Shown: positions 26,719 to 35,597, numbered from the stretch's first letter. The stretch: DNA of 64,000 bases from Alphaproteobacteria bacterium US3C007 (GCA_034423775.1 CP139918.1:1426001-1490000); one strand, 5' to 3'. The notes: generated by a model not told the origin, from the sequence alone. Translations and numbers: made by a program.

Positions 26719-28806
26719 ATGGATAAAACAGATTTTGACGGTCCGATTTTGGAAATCGATAGGCTTTCCATATCCTTTTTTACCCGATTAAACGAAATTC
26801 CAGCCGTGATGGATTTTTCCGTTGCTGTTCAACCTGGTGAAGCCGTGGGTTTGGTTGGAGAATCTGGGTGTGGGAAATCTACGGTTGCATTGGGCGTGAT
26901 GCAGGATCTTGGTGTGAATGGCAAAATCGTTGGCGGTACGATCAAATTTAAGGGCCGCGATCTTGCTCAGATGAGCGCGGAGGAGTTGCGGAATATTCGC
27001 GGCAATGAACTTGCGATGATCTATCAAGAACCAATGGCCTCATTGAACCCGGCGCTGAAAATTTCCAAGCAGCTAACAGAAGTGCCGATGATCCACGAAG
27101 GGGTGTCCGAGCGAGAAGCTTATAAACGGGCGCTCGAGGTTGTCAAAGATGTTAAGCTGCCCGACCCTGAGCGCATCCTTAAATCATATCCTCACCAATT
27201 GTCTGGCGGCCAGCAGCAGCGGATCGTTATCGCTATGGCGCTGATGTCAAAACCGGCTTTGCTTATTTTGGATGAACCCACCACCGCGCTTGATGTCACG
27301 GTTGAGGCGGCGGTTGTCAAGCTGGTGAAAGATTTGGGCAAAAAATATGGCACATCCATGCTGTTCATCTCGCATAACCTTGGGCTTGTTTTGGAAACCT
27401 GTGACCGCATCTGCGTAATGTATTCTGGTGAAGCGGTGGAAACCGGCAGAATTAAAGATGTTTTTGAAAAAATGCAGCACCCTTATACGCAGGCCCTTTT
27501 TCGATCTATTCCGCTGCCAGGGGCAAATAAAACAACCCGTCCATTGGTGGCTATTCCTGGAAATTTTCCACTGCCGCATGAACGGCCGCCAGGGTGCAAT
27601 TTTGGGCCACGCTGCGACTATTTCCAAGAGGGGGTCTGTGATAGTTCGGCTATTGATATGGTCCCAATCGAAGGTCATGCGCTTCATTTAAGCCGCTGCA
27701 AAAGAGTTCAAAATATCGACTGGTCGCAACCTGCCAGTGCTTCAAGCGCAAATTCTAAGTCAGAGCTTGGGGATGTGATCCTCAAAATTGATAAGCTTAA
27801 GAAATATTATGAAGTTGCTGCCAATGCGCTTTTTGGCAGCGCAGGGGAAAAGCGCGTTGTCAAAGCGAATGAGTCAATTTCGTTTGAGGCGCGTGAAGGC
27901 GAAACTCTTGCGATTGTGGGAGAGTCTGGTTGCGGCAAGTCTACCTTTGCCAAAGTTCTCATGGGTCTGGAAACGGCGACAGATGGCCAAATTTTATTAG
28001 ACGGAAACGATATTCAGCAAATTGCAATTGAAGATCGTAGCACTCAAACAGTTGCAGATATTCAAATGGTTTTCCAAAATCCGTTTGACACGTTGAACCC
28101 TTCTATGTCGGTTGGCCGTCAAATTATGCGCGCGCTTGAGGTTTTCAAATACGGCTCATCCGATTCAGAGCGTTCGAACCGTATGCTTGAACTTTTAGAT
28201 CTGGTGAAACTGCCCCGGGCTTTTTCGCAGCGGATGCCGCGCCAGCTTTCGGGTGGTCAAAAGCAGCGCGTAGGGATCGCAAGGGCGTTTGCGGGCGGCG
28301 CGCGGATTGTGGTTGCCGATGAACCGGTTTCGGCTTTGGATGTTTCAGTTCAAGCGGCGGTTACGGATCTTTTGATGGAGATCCAGCGCAACGAGAAAAC
28401 GACGCTGCTCTTTATCAGCCACGATTTGTCAATCGTTCGCTATCTCAGTGATCGGGTCATGGTGATGTATTTGGGGCATGTGGTTGAGCTTGGGACCACA
28501 GAGCAAGTATTTTCGCCCCCCTATCATCCCTATACGCAAGCCTTGCTTTCGGCGGTTCCAATTGCCGATACGAGCGTTGAAAAGCAGAGCATCGTGCTTG
28601 AGGGCGATATTCCCTCTGCCATGGATCCACCCAGCGGATGCCCATTTCAGACCAGATGCCATTGGAAGGTGCATGTGGCAGATAATTTATGCGAAACAGA
28701 AATTCCAAAAAATCAAATTTTGGACAATGACCATCACATAAAATGCCACCTCAGCGATGCGATGCTGCAAAGAATGGAACCTGTGATTAAACTTGCGGCA
28801 GAATAG
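26719..28806 (+). CDS. fused double ATP-binding protein of peptide-type ABC transporter (DppD-DppF-like)
   Basis: One 695-residue polypeptide supplies both nucleotide-binding domains. The first has Walker A GESGCGKST near residue 49, signature LSGGQQQR and Walker B LLILDEPTTALD. The second repeats these near residues 401 (GESGCGKST), LSGGQKQR and ADEPVSALD. Each half ends in the cysteine-containing oligopeptide-transporter tail (GCNFGPRC and GCPFQTRC). The fusion guarantees one-to-one stoichiometry. It is the last gene of the importer operon. Confidence 0.94.
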   Translation: MDKTDFDGPILEIDRLSISFFTRLNEIPAVMDFSVAVQPGEAVGLVGESGCGKSTVALGVMQDLGVNGKIVGGTIKFKGRDLAQMSAEELRNIRGNELAMIYQEPMASLNPALKISKQLTEVPMIHEGVSEREAYKRALEVVKDVKLPDPERILKSYPHQLSGGQQQRIVIAMALMSKPALLILDEPTTALDVTVEAAVVKLVKDLGKKYGTSMLFISHNLGLVLETCDRICVMYSGEAVETGRIKDVFEKMQHPYTQALFRSIPLPGANKTTRPLVAIPGNFPLPHERPPGCNFGPRCDYFQEGVCDSSAIDMVPIEGHALHLSRCKRVQNIDWSQPASASSANSKSELGDVILKIDKLKKYYEVAANALFGSAGEKRVVKANESISFEAREGETLAIVGESGCGKSTFAKVLMGLETATDGQILLDGNDIQQIAIEDRSTQTVADIQMVFQNPFDTLNPSMSVGRQIMRALEVFKYGSSDSERSNRMLELLDLVKLPRAFSQRMPRQLSGGQKQRVGIARAFAGGARIVVADEPVSALDVSVQAAVTDLLMEIQRNEKTTLLFISHDLSIVRYLSDRVMVMYLGHVVELGTTEQVFSPPYHPYTQALLSAVPIADTSVEKQSIVLEGDIPSAMDPPSGCPFQTRCHWKVHVADNLCETEIPKNQILDNDHHIKCHLSDAMLQRMEPVIKLAAE

Positions 28807-29207
28807 CCGGTTTCACGGTGTCTGCCAGTTTGTACCGCGGCGTTTCTTTTGCGATGGTCTGTTTGAAGCGCAGGGCGGCTTTGTCGAAATGGCATCTGGC
28901 GGTTGTGGTCTTGCTGAAGGTTAAAATAACCGTCCCGGCGATGATATAAAATATTGACCGTCAAAAAGCGATTAATGGGCTTAAGACGTTTTCAAGCATG
29001 ACGGCTTAAATACAGTTTTGCATCGCATATATATAGGCGCTGTTTTTTTAACTGCGGGCCAACTTTAGGCGATGACGTGCATCTGGAGCCGGCGAAAGGT
29101 CTTGCTCTGGCAGTAAATAAGAAATCTTTAAAGTCAAAACGCATTGCATGCTTGACGGGGCTTAAATTTATCACTCACTTTGAGATAATTATTTCGGGGT
29201 GTTCTGA
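28807..29207. other. intergenic stretch without a supported gene
   Basis: About 400 bp between the importer operon and the gamma-glutamylcyclotransferase-like gene. Minus-strand frames here are open for tens of codons but lack a plausible start, and I see no RNA gene. The sequence becomes AT-rich toward 29200. Confidence 0.4.
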
Positions 29208-29729
29208 ATGGCATTTTACTTTGGATATGGATCGAACATGTCGACGCGATATCTCTCTGGCGTGCGCAATATCACCCCGCTGCGGAGCCAATCCAGCTAT
29301 CTTGACGATTATGCCTTGGTGATGGGGCTGGTTGGGCCAAACTTTATTGAACCGAGTTTTGCCAATATAAAGCCCTGTAAAGGTGGTCGGGTCGAAGGGG
29401 TTGTTCACGAAATTACCGAGAGCGATATGGCGCGGGTGATCGCCTCAGAGGGCGAGAATTATGAGGTGATCGAAGCCCCGATCCGTTTCGCCGGTGAGAC
29501 GGTTTTGGCCCAAACTTTGCGCTGTAAAAACGAGGTGAATGATGATCTGCCGACCTCGCGCCGTTATATGCGGATCCTGCTAAAAGCCGCGCGACAGAAT
29601 AATTTAAGCGCCGGCTATATCGAAGCTCTGCAGCGTAAAAAAACCGTCTATTATCCAATTTTATCAGAAATCTTTGCCATTCGCGTCTATTTATGGGTAA
29701 AACGCCGGGCCAAAAAGCAGCGCGTGTAA
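29208..29729 (+). CDS. gamma-glutamylcyclotransferase-like protein
   Basis: The 173-residue protein has the GGCT/AIG2-fold signature: FGYGSNMS at residues 5-12 forms the substrate-binding loop, and Glu81 in ASEGENYEV is placed like the catalytic acid of the fold. Family members release 5-oxoproline from gamma-glutamyl compounds; this one's substrate is not clear. Its stop lies 11 nt before the ATG chosen for the cyclase gene, suggesting co-transcription. The C-terminal tail is strongly basic (KRRAKKQR). Confidence 0.8.
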   Translation: MAFYFGYGSNMSTRYLSGVRNITPLRSQSSYLDDYALVMGLVGPNFIEPSFANIKPCKGGRVEGVVHEITESDMARVIASEGENYEVIEAPIRFAGETVLAQTLRCKNEVNDDLPTSRRYMRILLKAARQNNLSAGYIEALQRKKTVYYPILSEIFAIRVYLWVKRRAKKQRV

Positions 29730-29740
29730 AGGGTTTTAAA

Positions 29741-31495
29741 ATGTCTGAAAGTGAAATTCTTCGAAAAATTGCCGTGATTTTCGTAACCGATGTGGTCGGG
29801 TTTAGCACGCTCATGGCGCAGAATGAGGAACTTACCCTGCGCAGTTTTCGCAGCTGTAAAGAGATTCTGGACAATTTGTTTGAAGAGCATAGCGGGCGTA
29901 TTTTCAACACGGCCGGAGATTCTGTTCTGGCTGAATTTCCAAGCGCGGTTTCGGCGGTTATTTGTGCCGTAGAATTTCAAAAGCTCATCAAAGCGCGCAA
30001 TGCCTCGGTTCCTAACGCGGCGCAGATGCAATTTCGCATCGGCCTAAATATGGGGGATGTCATTATTGAAGGCACCAATCTCTATGGGGATGGGGTGAAT
30101 GTGGCGGCCCGCTTAGAGGCGTTATCGCAAGCCGGTGGCGTGTGCCTGTCAAAAAGTATTCATGACTTTGTTAGCCAGAAAGTGGATTTGGGCTTTCAAG
30201 ATATTGGGGCGCAGCAGGTTAAGAATACCAACGTGCACGCGTTTGACGTTTCCATTGGCGGGTTGGCGCCGCGCCAGATCGCGCCAACGCCGCCTGCAAT
30301 CGAACCCGTTGAGGCTGGCGCACCGCCCTCGATTGCCGTTTTGCCGTTTAAAAATATGAGCACGGATGCAGAACAGGAATATTTTGCCGATGGGGTGACG
30401 GAAGATATCATCAGCCATTTGGCTCTATGGAAAACCTTTCCGGTGGTTTCGCGCAATTCAAGCTTTTCGGTGAAAGGTCTTTCGCTCACTGCGAACGAAA
30501 TTTCCGATAAGTTAAACGCCCGGTACTTGGTTGAGGGCAGTATACGAAAAGCTGGAAATAAGGTGCGGATCAGCGCCAGTTTAACCGATGCCTTAAAAGA
30601 TCGCACGATATGGTCTGAACGTTGGGATCGCCCTTTGGATGATATTTTTGAAGTTCAAGATGAAATTTCGATCGCGGTTGCCCGGGCGATTGATCCTGAA
30701 ATTCGCCGCCAATCTCGCGAAAATACTGAGCTATCAAAGCCGGAAAGCCTCACCGCGTGGGATTTGTATTTACAGGCCCTGCAAAAATATCACCGGCGTG
30801 ATGCACCAGAGGGTATTTTGTCTTTATGCGATCAAGCGATTCAAGCATCGGTAAATTTTCTGGATCCCTATCTGTTAAAATGCAAAGTCTTGCTTCGCGA
30901 AAGGTTCAAGCCGCATAACAGAGAAAGGCGCGCAGAACTGTCTGCTCAGATCTTTGAAATTGCTTCTTATGTTGTGGGAAAAGAAGCGTCGAATGCTGGG
31001 GCACTTGCGATGATGGCCAGCTATTATTTTCAGCTCAATGATTTGGATAATGCCCGACATTACGCCCATGAAGCATTTGGCATAAACCCAAATAATTCTG
31101 CGGCAACGCGGGCCTTAAGCCTGACCGAAGCTTATGCTGGCAATATTGAATTGGCCTATGATTATTTTTTGAAAACCCAAGCGCTTGACCCCTCTGAGTG
31201 GCGTGAATGGCCGCAATTTGAGGTCAGCCTTCTGATGGTTTTGGGGCGCATGAATGAGGCTTTGGATAAAATAACCCGCGCGGTTGAAAACGATCCGGAG
31301 AATAATTTGCTTTTGGGGTTTAAAGTGGCTGCGCTGGGTAATTTAGACCGATTGGCTGATGCGCAGCAGGGTTTGGAAGCATTTTTGCAGTTGCGCCCGG
31401 ATGTAACCTCATTGGCAGATTACGCCCCATTGCTTCCTGATTTTGTGGTGGAGGCCGTGTTGCAGGGCATGCAGAAAGCAGGGCTTAAACAATAA
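29741..31495 (+). CDS. class III adenylate/guanylate cyclase with TolB-like and TPR-like regions
   Basis: The N-terminal 165 residues form a class III cyclase domain with both metal-binding aspartates (Asp17 in VTDVVGFS, Asp60 in NTAGDSV, 43 apart) and the GVNVAARLEAL segment. A linker leads to a TolB-like N-terminal domain (PSIAVLPFKNMS near residue 200, FADGVTEDI, VEGSIRKAG), and the C-terminus (about residues 340-580) is helical with TPR-like repeats. This is a common soluble rhizobial/roseobacter cyclase architecture. Start at 29741 with AAAGGG upstream; an ATG at 29693 would overlap the previous gene. Confidence 0.88.
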   Translation: MSESEILRKIAVIFVTDVVGFSTLMAQNEELTLRSFRSCKEILDNLFEEHSGRIFNTAGDSVLAEFPSAVSAVICAVEFQKLIKARNASVPNAAQMQFRIGLNMGDVIIEGTNLYGDGVNVAARLEALSQAGGVCLSKSIHDFVSQKVDLGFQDIGAQQVKNTNVHAFDVSIGGLAPRQIAPTPPAIEPVEAGAPPSIAVLPFKNMSTDAEQEYFADGVTEDIISHLALWKTFPVVSRNSSFSVKGLSLTANEISDKLNARYLVEGSIRKAGNKVRISASLTDALKDRTIWSERWDRPLDDIFEVQDEISIAVARAIDPEIRRQSRENTELSKPESLTAWDLYLQALQKYHRRDAPEGILSLCDQAIQASVNFLDPYLLKCKVLLRERFKPHNRERRAELSAQIFEIASYVVGKEASNAGALAMMASYYFQLNDLDNARHYAHEAFGINPNNSAATRALSLTEAYAGNIELAYDYFLKTQALDPSEWREWPQFEVSLLMVLGRMNEALDKITRAVENDPENNLLLGFKVAALGNLDRLADAQQGLEAFLQLRPDVTSLADYAPLLPDFVVEAVLQGMQKAGLKQ

Positions 31496-31625
31496 ACAGG
31501 TGGCAGGTTCCCGCCGGTGAGGGTGGGCCAGCGGGCGTTTGGCACGGTTCTCGCAAGGTCATGGTGTAAGGTGAAGTGATCAAGGCCAGGTCGGGCGCTT
31601 GGCACGGCGCGCGCGGTGTCGCAGG

Positions 31626-32315
31626 ATGGAAATGAACGAAAAGCTGATTCAAGAAACCGTACAATTGATCAGGCTGTCAGGTCATGTGATCGAAGGTCAG
31701 CTGATGTTTGAACCTTGGTCGGACCGCGCGATGCACTTCATTGATGGCTTGGCGCCGCAAGGATATTCTTTGTACATCAAACTGCCCGAACCTTTAGAAC
31801 AAGAGCTGATCGATTGGGCGCATAAAGATCGCCATATTTGGGCTTTGGCGCGTGGATATGTGCTGCGGATGGCAGCTGATAGGGTGTCAGTTGGAGCAGC
31901 AGCGCATGAATTTTCGCTTTTGTTGATGGGCGGATTTGAAAAGAAATGGCCGCGGGGGAAGAAAGAGAGTTTCTATCGGGATGATTTATTATGCATTTTG
32001 ATTCAGTATTTAATCACCGCCCATAATATGAAAACGCGGGCCGTTTTTGGCAAAGAGCAAAGCGCTCCCGTGATCGTTTTTGAAGCATTTCAACGGTTGG
32101 GGTTTAAAGATCGGCTTAGCGCCAAAGACTACGCAAAAAGGTGGGACATCAATCGCAAGCGATCCAGCTATGCGACGGATTATTTCAAACGTAAGGCGCG
32201 TAATTTGGCCGAGTTGCTGCAGGCGAGCGGCTGGGCCTTTCAAGAGACATTGCCCGCCCCCGCCGTGCAGCCTGACCGGCCCGCCCCTGCTGATGAGGCG
32301 CGGGGCTCAGGTTGA
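31626..32315 (+). CDS. hypothetical protein
   Basis: I do not recognise this family. The 229-residue product is soluble, mixed helical, with no signal peptide or membrane segment. The C-terminal third is strongly basic (KRWDINRKRSSY then FKRKARNLAE) and ends in a proline/alanine-rich tail. The basic region could bind nucleic acid, but no helix-turn-helix can be defended. Two in-frame ATGs (31626, 31632) and an upstream one (31599) are available. It is convergent with znuA with one base between the stop codons. Confidence 0.6.
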   Translation: MEMNEKLIQETVQLIRLSGHVIEGQLMFEPWSDRAMHFIDGLAPQGYSLYIKLPEPLEQELIDWAHKDRHIWALARGYVLRMAADRVSVGAAAHEFSLLLMGGFEKKWPRGKKESFYRDDLLCILIQYLITAHNMKTRAVFGKEQSAPVIVFEAFQRLGFKDRLSAKDYAKRWDINRKRSSYATDYFKRKARNLAELLQASGWAFQETLPAPAVQPDRPAPADEARGSG

Positions 32316-32316
32316 G

Positions 32317-33375
32317 TTACCCTTCATTATTCGTGAAACAGGCCACCATCGCATCGGCAATATTCTGCAAAACAGCCTCATAGAGCCTGTGGTCCAAGGG
32401 CAGGCCTGCGCCAAGCGGATCCAGCTGTTTCAAGCGCACTGAAGTTCCGTTGATTAAATTGTCTAGAAGCTTCGCGTTATATCCCGGCTCGGCAAACACA
32501 CAGCTGATTTTTCGATCTTGCATGAGATCCCGAATTGCCAAGATGCGCGCGGCACTCGGCGGCGCGGCGTGCCCATCTGAAATTGCACCTTGCGCGGCAA
32601 GCCCAAAGCGCGCTTCAAAATATTGGAAGGCATCATGCACGATTAAGAAGCGTTCCGCGTGATGCGGCGCCAGCTGCTGCGCGATATTTTTGTTTAACAG
32701 CTCTAAGCTTGCTTTGGTCTTTGCGGCATTTGCATAATAAGCGCCCGCATTCTCGGGGTCTGTCTGCGATAATATATCCGCAATTTTATAGATCCAATGT
32801 ATTGCGTTTTCTGGATCCAACCAGAAATGTGGGTCTAACCCAGAGTGGTCGTGGCCTGCATGATCCTGATGATCATTCCCGTCATGCGCTGCGGTGTTTT
32901 TGTGCTTTTCTGCATGATTATTTTCTGCATGCCCGTTGACTTTACCGGGGCTGTCATGTTCGTCATGTTCGTCATGTTCGTCATGTTCGTCATGTTCGTC
33001 ATGTTCGCCTTGGTTTTCAAACAGGGCCCCTTTGCGAAATGATAATTGAACCACGCCCGCTTGTTCGCCTAAGGCCACCGCGATAGGCGCCTGTGCAAGA
33101 GAGGCTTGCGCCTTTTCCAACCAAGGGGTTAACCCTTCACCAATCCAAAAAATAATATCAGCCTGTCCAAGGTCGCGCCTTTGCGAAGGGCGTAGCGCGA
33201 AATTATGCGGAGAATCATTGCCACGCAGCAGAAGCTTTGGCGTGCCTACGCCCTGCATCACGCTGCTGACAAGGCTGAAAACTGGTGGGATATCCACGAC
33301 GATATTTGGCACATCTGCCCGCACTCCGCTAGCGCTGACAAGCAGAGCGGTGGCTAAAATTGGTAATCGGCGCAT
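32317..33375 (-). CDS. znuA: zinc ABC transporter periplasmic binding protein ZnuA
   Basis: ZnuA captures Zn2+ in the periplasm for the ZnuBC importer. The 352-residue precursor has a signal peptide (residues 1-20, cut after GVRA). Metal-ligand motifs are SPHNFALRP (His57), DPHFWLDP and VHDAFQYF, plus a conserved late acidic EPGY segment. A histidine/aspartate loop (residues 124-190) includes six tandem EHD triplets followed by many further His; such loops act as zinc scavengers. I start at 33375, the ATG that gives a normal signal peptide. It is divergent from zur-znuCB, sharing a regulatory region. Confidence 0.95.
   Translation of the reverse strand: MRRLPILATALLVSASGVRADVPNIVVDIPPVFSLVSSVMQGVGTPKLLLRGNDSPHNFALRPSQRRDLGQADIIFWIGEGLTPWLEKAQASLAQAPIAVALGEQAGVVQLSFRKGALFENQGEHDEHDEHDEHDEHDEHDSPGKVNGHAENNHAEKHKNTAAHDGNDHQDHAGHDHSGLDPHFWLDPENAIHWIYKIADILSQTDPENAGAYYANAAKTKASLELLNKNIAQQLAPHHAERFLIVHDAFQYFEARFGLAAQGAISDGHAAPPSAARILAIRDLMQDRKISCVFAEPGYNAKLLDNLINGTSVRLKQLDPLGAGLPLDHRLYEAVLQNIADAMVACFTNNEG
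32953..33006. repeat. six perfect 9-bp tandem repeats in znuA
   Basis: The unit GTCATGTTC is repeated six times without change, encoding (Glu-His-Asp)6 on the minus strand. The unit is a multiple of three, so slippage would change loop length without breaking the frame. Confidence 0.97.
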
Positions 33376-33388
33376 AGGAGTCTTTCTT

Positions 33389-33403
33389 TGTAATATTATA
33401 ACA
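33389..33403. promoter_or_regulatory. Zur box 1 (candidate)
   Basis: TGTAATATTATAACA is a near-perfect 15-bp palindrome located 14 bp upstream of the znuA start. It contains TATAAT on the znuA strand (33400-33395), so a bound repressor would cover the -10 region. It matches the second element 31 bp away and the general AT-rich palindrome of alphaproteobacterial Zur sites. Confidence 0.75.
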
Positions 33404-33419
33404 TCGTTCACTCTTTATT

Positions 33420-33434
33420 TGTTACAGAATAACA
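33420..33434. promoter_or_regulatory. Zur box 2 (candidate)
   Basis: TGTTACAGAATAACA is a second 15-bp palindrome of the same type, 31 bp (three helical turns) from the first and 53 bp before the zur start. Two boxes suit a divergent region controlling both znuA and zur-znuCB. Confidence 0.75.
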
Positions 33435-33487
33435 TATCAAGAGGAATTGGCATTGGAATGCGCAAATTACTTTAGTACACAGGCAGG

Positions 33488-33967
33488 ATGAATTTAGGAT
33501 TCCACAAACACGATCATGCCGCCTGTATCAGCGAGGGGGTGGCCCGCGCGGATGCGCTTTGCGTTGAAGAGGGCGTCCAATTCACCCCAGTGCGAAAGCG
33601 GGTGTTAGAGTTGCTCTTGCAGGCGCATCGGGCGATGGGGGCGTATCAAATACTGGATCAGTTGCGCGAAGATGGCTTTAAGCATCAGCCGCCGGTGGCC
33701 TATCGGGCGCTTGATTTTTTGGTGGCGCGCGGCTTTGCGCATAAAATTGAAAAGCTGAACGCCTTTATTGCTTGCGCGCATCTTGGGTTGCACCACTCGC
33801 CAGCGTTTTTGATTTGTCGGCGCTGCGCGTCGGTTGCCGAAACGCGCGTGGATGAAACCCGCGGCCCGTTAAGCGATGTGGCGAACTCGGCAGGGTTTGT
33901 AATCGAAAAAGCGGTGATCGAAGCCGAAGGAATTTGTCCCAATTGTCTGACTGATCAACCGGAATGA
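33488..33967 (+). CDS. zur: zinc-responsive Fur-family repressor Zur
   Basis: Zur represses zinc uptake genes when loaded with Zn2+. The 159-residue protein has the Fur-type winged helix (FTPVRKRVLELLLQ near residue 32, PPVAYRALDFLVARG near residue 61) and the dimerisation domain with the structural zinc cysteines CRRC (near residue 105) and CPNC near the end. The ACAHLGLHH segment supplies the regulatory ligands. Cysteine spacing and its place as first gene of zur-znuC-znuB decide for Zur over Fur. It overlaps znuC by ATGA. Confidence 0.94.
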   Translation: MNLGFHKHDHAACISEGVARADALCVEEGVQFTPVRKRVLELLLQAHRAMGAYQILDQLREDGFKHQPPVAYRALDFLVARGFAHKIEKLNAFIACAHLGLHHSPAFLICRRCASVAETRVDETRGPLSDVANSAGFVIEKAVIEAEGICPNCLTDQPE

Positions 33968-34791
33968 GCTTGATTACGGCAAAAAACCTGAGCGTTGCGT
34001 TGAATGGCCGAACGGTTCTGCAAAACGTTGATCTCAGCATTTCATCGGCCGAAATCCTCACTGTTATTGGCCCCAACGGGTCAGGAAAAACCACCTTGCT
34101 GCGCAGCCTTATTGGCTCAATAACTCCGCTGAAAGGCGCTTTAACCCGGCAAGCTGGCTTGCGCATTGGCTATGTGCCGCAAAAGCTTCATATCGATGCG
34201 ACCTTACCGCTGACTGTCAGCCGGTTTATGGCGCTGCCACGCCGGGTGCCGGCCAAAGATCTTGAGGCGGCGGCGGCGCAGGCGGGGCTGGGGCATGTTT
34301 CGCAGGCGCAGTTATCACAGCTGTCTGGTGGACAATTTCAGCGCGTTTTATTGGCGCGCGCGCTGTTATGCCGCCCGCAGCTGTTAATTTTGGATGAGCC
34401 GACGCAAGGTTTGGATCATTCTGGAGCAGCTGCTTTTTATCGGCAAATAGAAACGGTGCGGCAAAATACTGGCTGCGCAGTGCTGTTGGTGAGCCATGAT
34501 TTGCACGTTGTGATGGCGGCCTCTGATCGGGTGATTTGTTTGAACGGGCATGTCTGCTGCCAAGGAAGCCCAGAGCAGGTTGCCTCGAGCCCTGAATATC
34601 AAACGCTTTTTGGGGCCTCAACAGATGGTGCGATGGCGCTTTACCGCCATGAGCACGATCATGACCATGACCATGACCATGAGCATGACGATCACCACGA
34701 TCATCACCATAATGATCACCCGCGCGGGCCGGTTGCGACAGTTACGGGGCCAAAGGTTGCGCCCGATGCCAATGCCAAAGAGCTGGCCTGA
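33964..34791 (+). CDS. znuC: zinc ABC transporter ATP-binding protein ZnuC
   Basis: ZnuC powers zinc import. The 275-residue protein has Walker A GPNGSGKTT (residues 36-44), signature LSGGQFQR, Walker B LLILDEPTQGLD and the switch His in SHDLH. After the ABC domain comes a cytoplasmic His/Asp-rich tail (about residues 223-250, beginning HEHDHDHDHDHEHD), partly encoded by repeated CATGAC units. Such tails may buffer incoming zinc. It overlaps zur by 4 nt and znuB by 1 nt. Confidence 0.95.
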   Translation: MSLITAKNLSVALNGRTVLQNVDLSISSAEILTVIGPNGSGKTTLLRSLIGSITPLKGALTRQAGLRIGYVPQKLHIDATLPLTVSRFMALPRRVPAKDLEAAAAQAGLGHVSQAQLSQLSGGQFQRVLLARALLCRPQLLILDEPTQGLDHSGAAAFYRQIETVRQNTGCAVLLVSHDLHVVMAASDRVICLNGHVCCQGSPEQVASSPEYQTLFGASTDGAMALYRHEHDHDHDHDHEHDDHHDHHHNDHPRGPVATVTGPKVAPDANAKELA

Positions 34792-35597
34792 TGGAGATGT
34801 TTGACGCCTTTTTGGTAAGGGCGATCTTGGCGGGTGTGGCATTGTCTTTGGCGGCTGCGCCGCTTGGCTGTTTTGTGGTTTGGCGGCGGATGGCGTATTT
34901 CGGCGATGCCACAGCGCATGCCTCAATCTTGGGTGTGGCCCTGTCTTTGGCGTTTGCACTGCCGGTGTTTATTGGCGTTTTGCTGATTGCGCTTGCAATG
35001 GCGCTGGCGATTTCTGCGCTGCAGGCCCGCGGTCAAACATTAGATACGTTGCTTGGGGTGATGGCGCATTCAACGTTGGCTTTGGGCTTGGTGACGGTGT
35101 CGTTTTTCTCGGATGTGCGGATCGATCTGATGGCCTATCTTTTCGGGGATATTCTATCGGTTGCTTGGTCCGATTTTCTGTGGATCGGCCTTGGTCTTTT
35201 CCTCGTGGTCGGGTTGCTTGGGTGGCGCTGGTCGGCCTTGCTGACCTGCACTTTGAACCGCGATTTGGCGCAGGCTGAAGGGATTAACCCCAAGCGTGAG
35301 CAATTGGTATTGACCCTGGCCTTGGCCCTTATTGTGGCGTTGGGCATTCAAATTGTCGGAGCCATCCTCATCGCGGCTTTGTTGATTATTCCAGCAGCTG
35401 CGGCGCGTAATTTTGCAAATACACCTGAAGCGATGGCCTTGATCGCGGCGGCGTTTGGTGCTTGTGCAACGCTTGGCGGTCTTGCGGCCTCATTGCATTG
35501 GGATACACCAACCGGCCCCAGCATTATTTGCTGTGCGGCGGCGTTGTTCTTTACATCAACATTGCTAGGCGCCTTGCGCGGGCGTGGTTTGTCTTAA
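34791..35597 (+). CDS. znuB: zinc ABC transporter permease ZnuB
   Basis: ZnuB is the inner-membrane channel of the zinc importer (ABC-3 family). The 268-residue protein has seven to eight hydrophobic segments. Family motifs are visible: GCFVVWRRMAYFGDATAHAS (residues 24-43), the conserved LFGDILSV near residue 115 and a late GAILIAALLIIPAAAAR coupling region near residue 190. The ATG shares its A with the znuC stop codon. No intrinsic terminator was seen after it. Confidence 0.94.
   Translation: MEMFDAFLVRAILAGVALSLAAAPLGCFVVWRRMAYFGDATAHASILGVALSLAFALPVFIGVLLIALAMALAISALQARGQTLDTLLGVMAHSTLALGLVTVSFFSDVRIDLMAYLFGDILSVAWSDFLWIGLGLFLVVGLLGWRWSALLTCTLNRDLAQAEGINPKREQLVLTLALALIVALGIQIVGAILIAALLIIPAAAARNFANTPEAMALIAAAFGACATLGGLAASLHWDTPTGPSIICCAAALFFTSTLLGALRGRGLS

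Noticed and set aside
28734..28964. 76-residue minus-strand frame after the double ATPase
   Set aside because: Partly a shadow of the ATPase gene, with no family resemblance and no ribosome site.
32953..33006. CRISPR-like array
   Set aside because: The 9-bp units are contiguous without spacers and lie inside znuA; they are coding tandem repeats.
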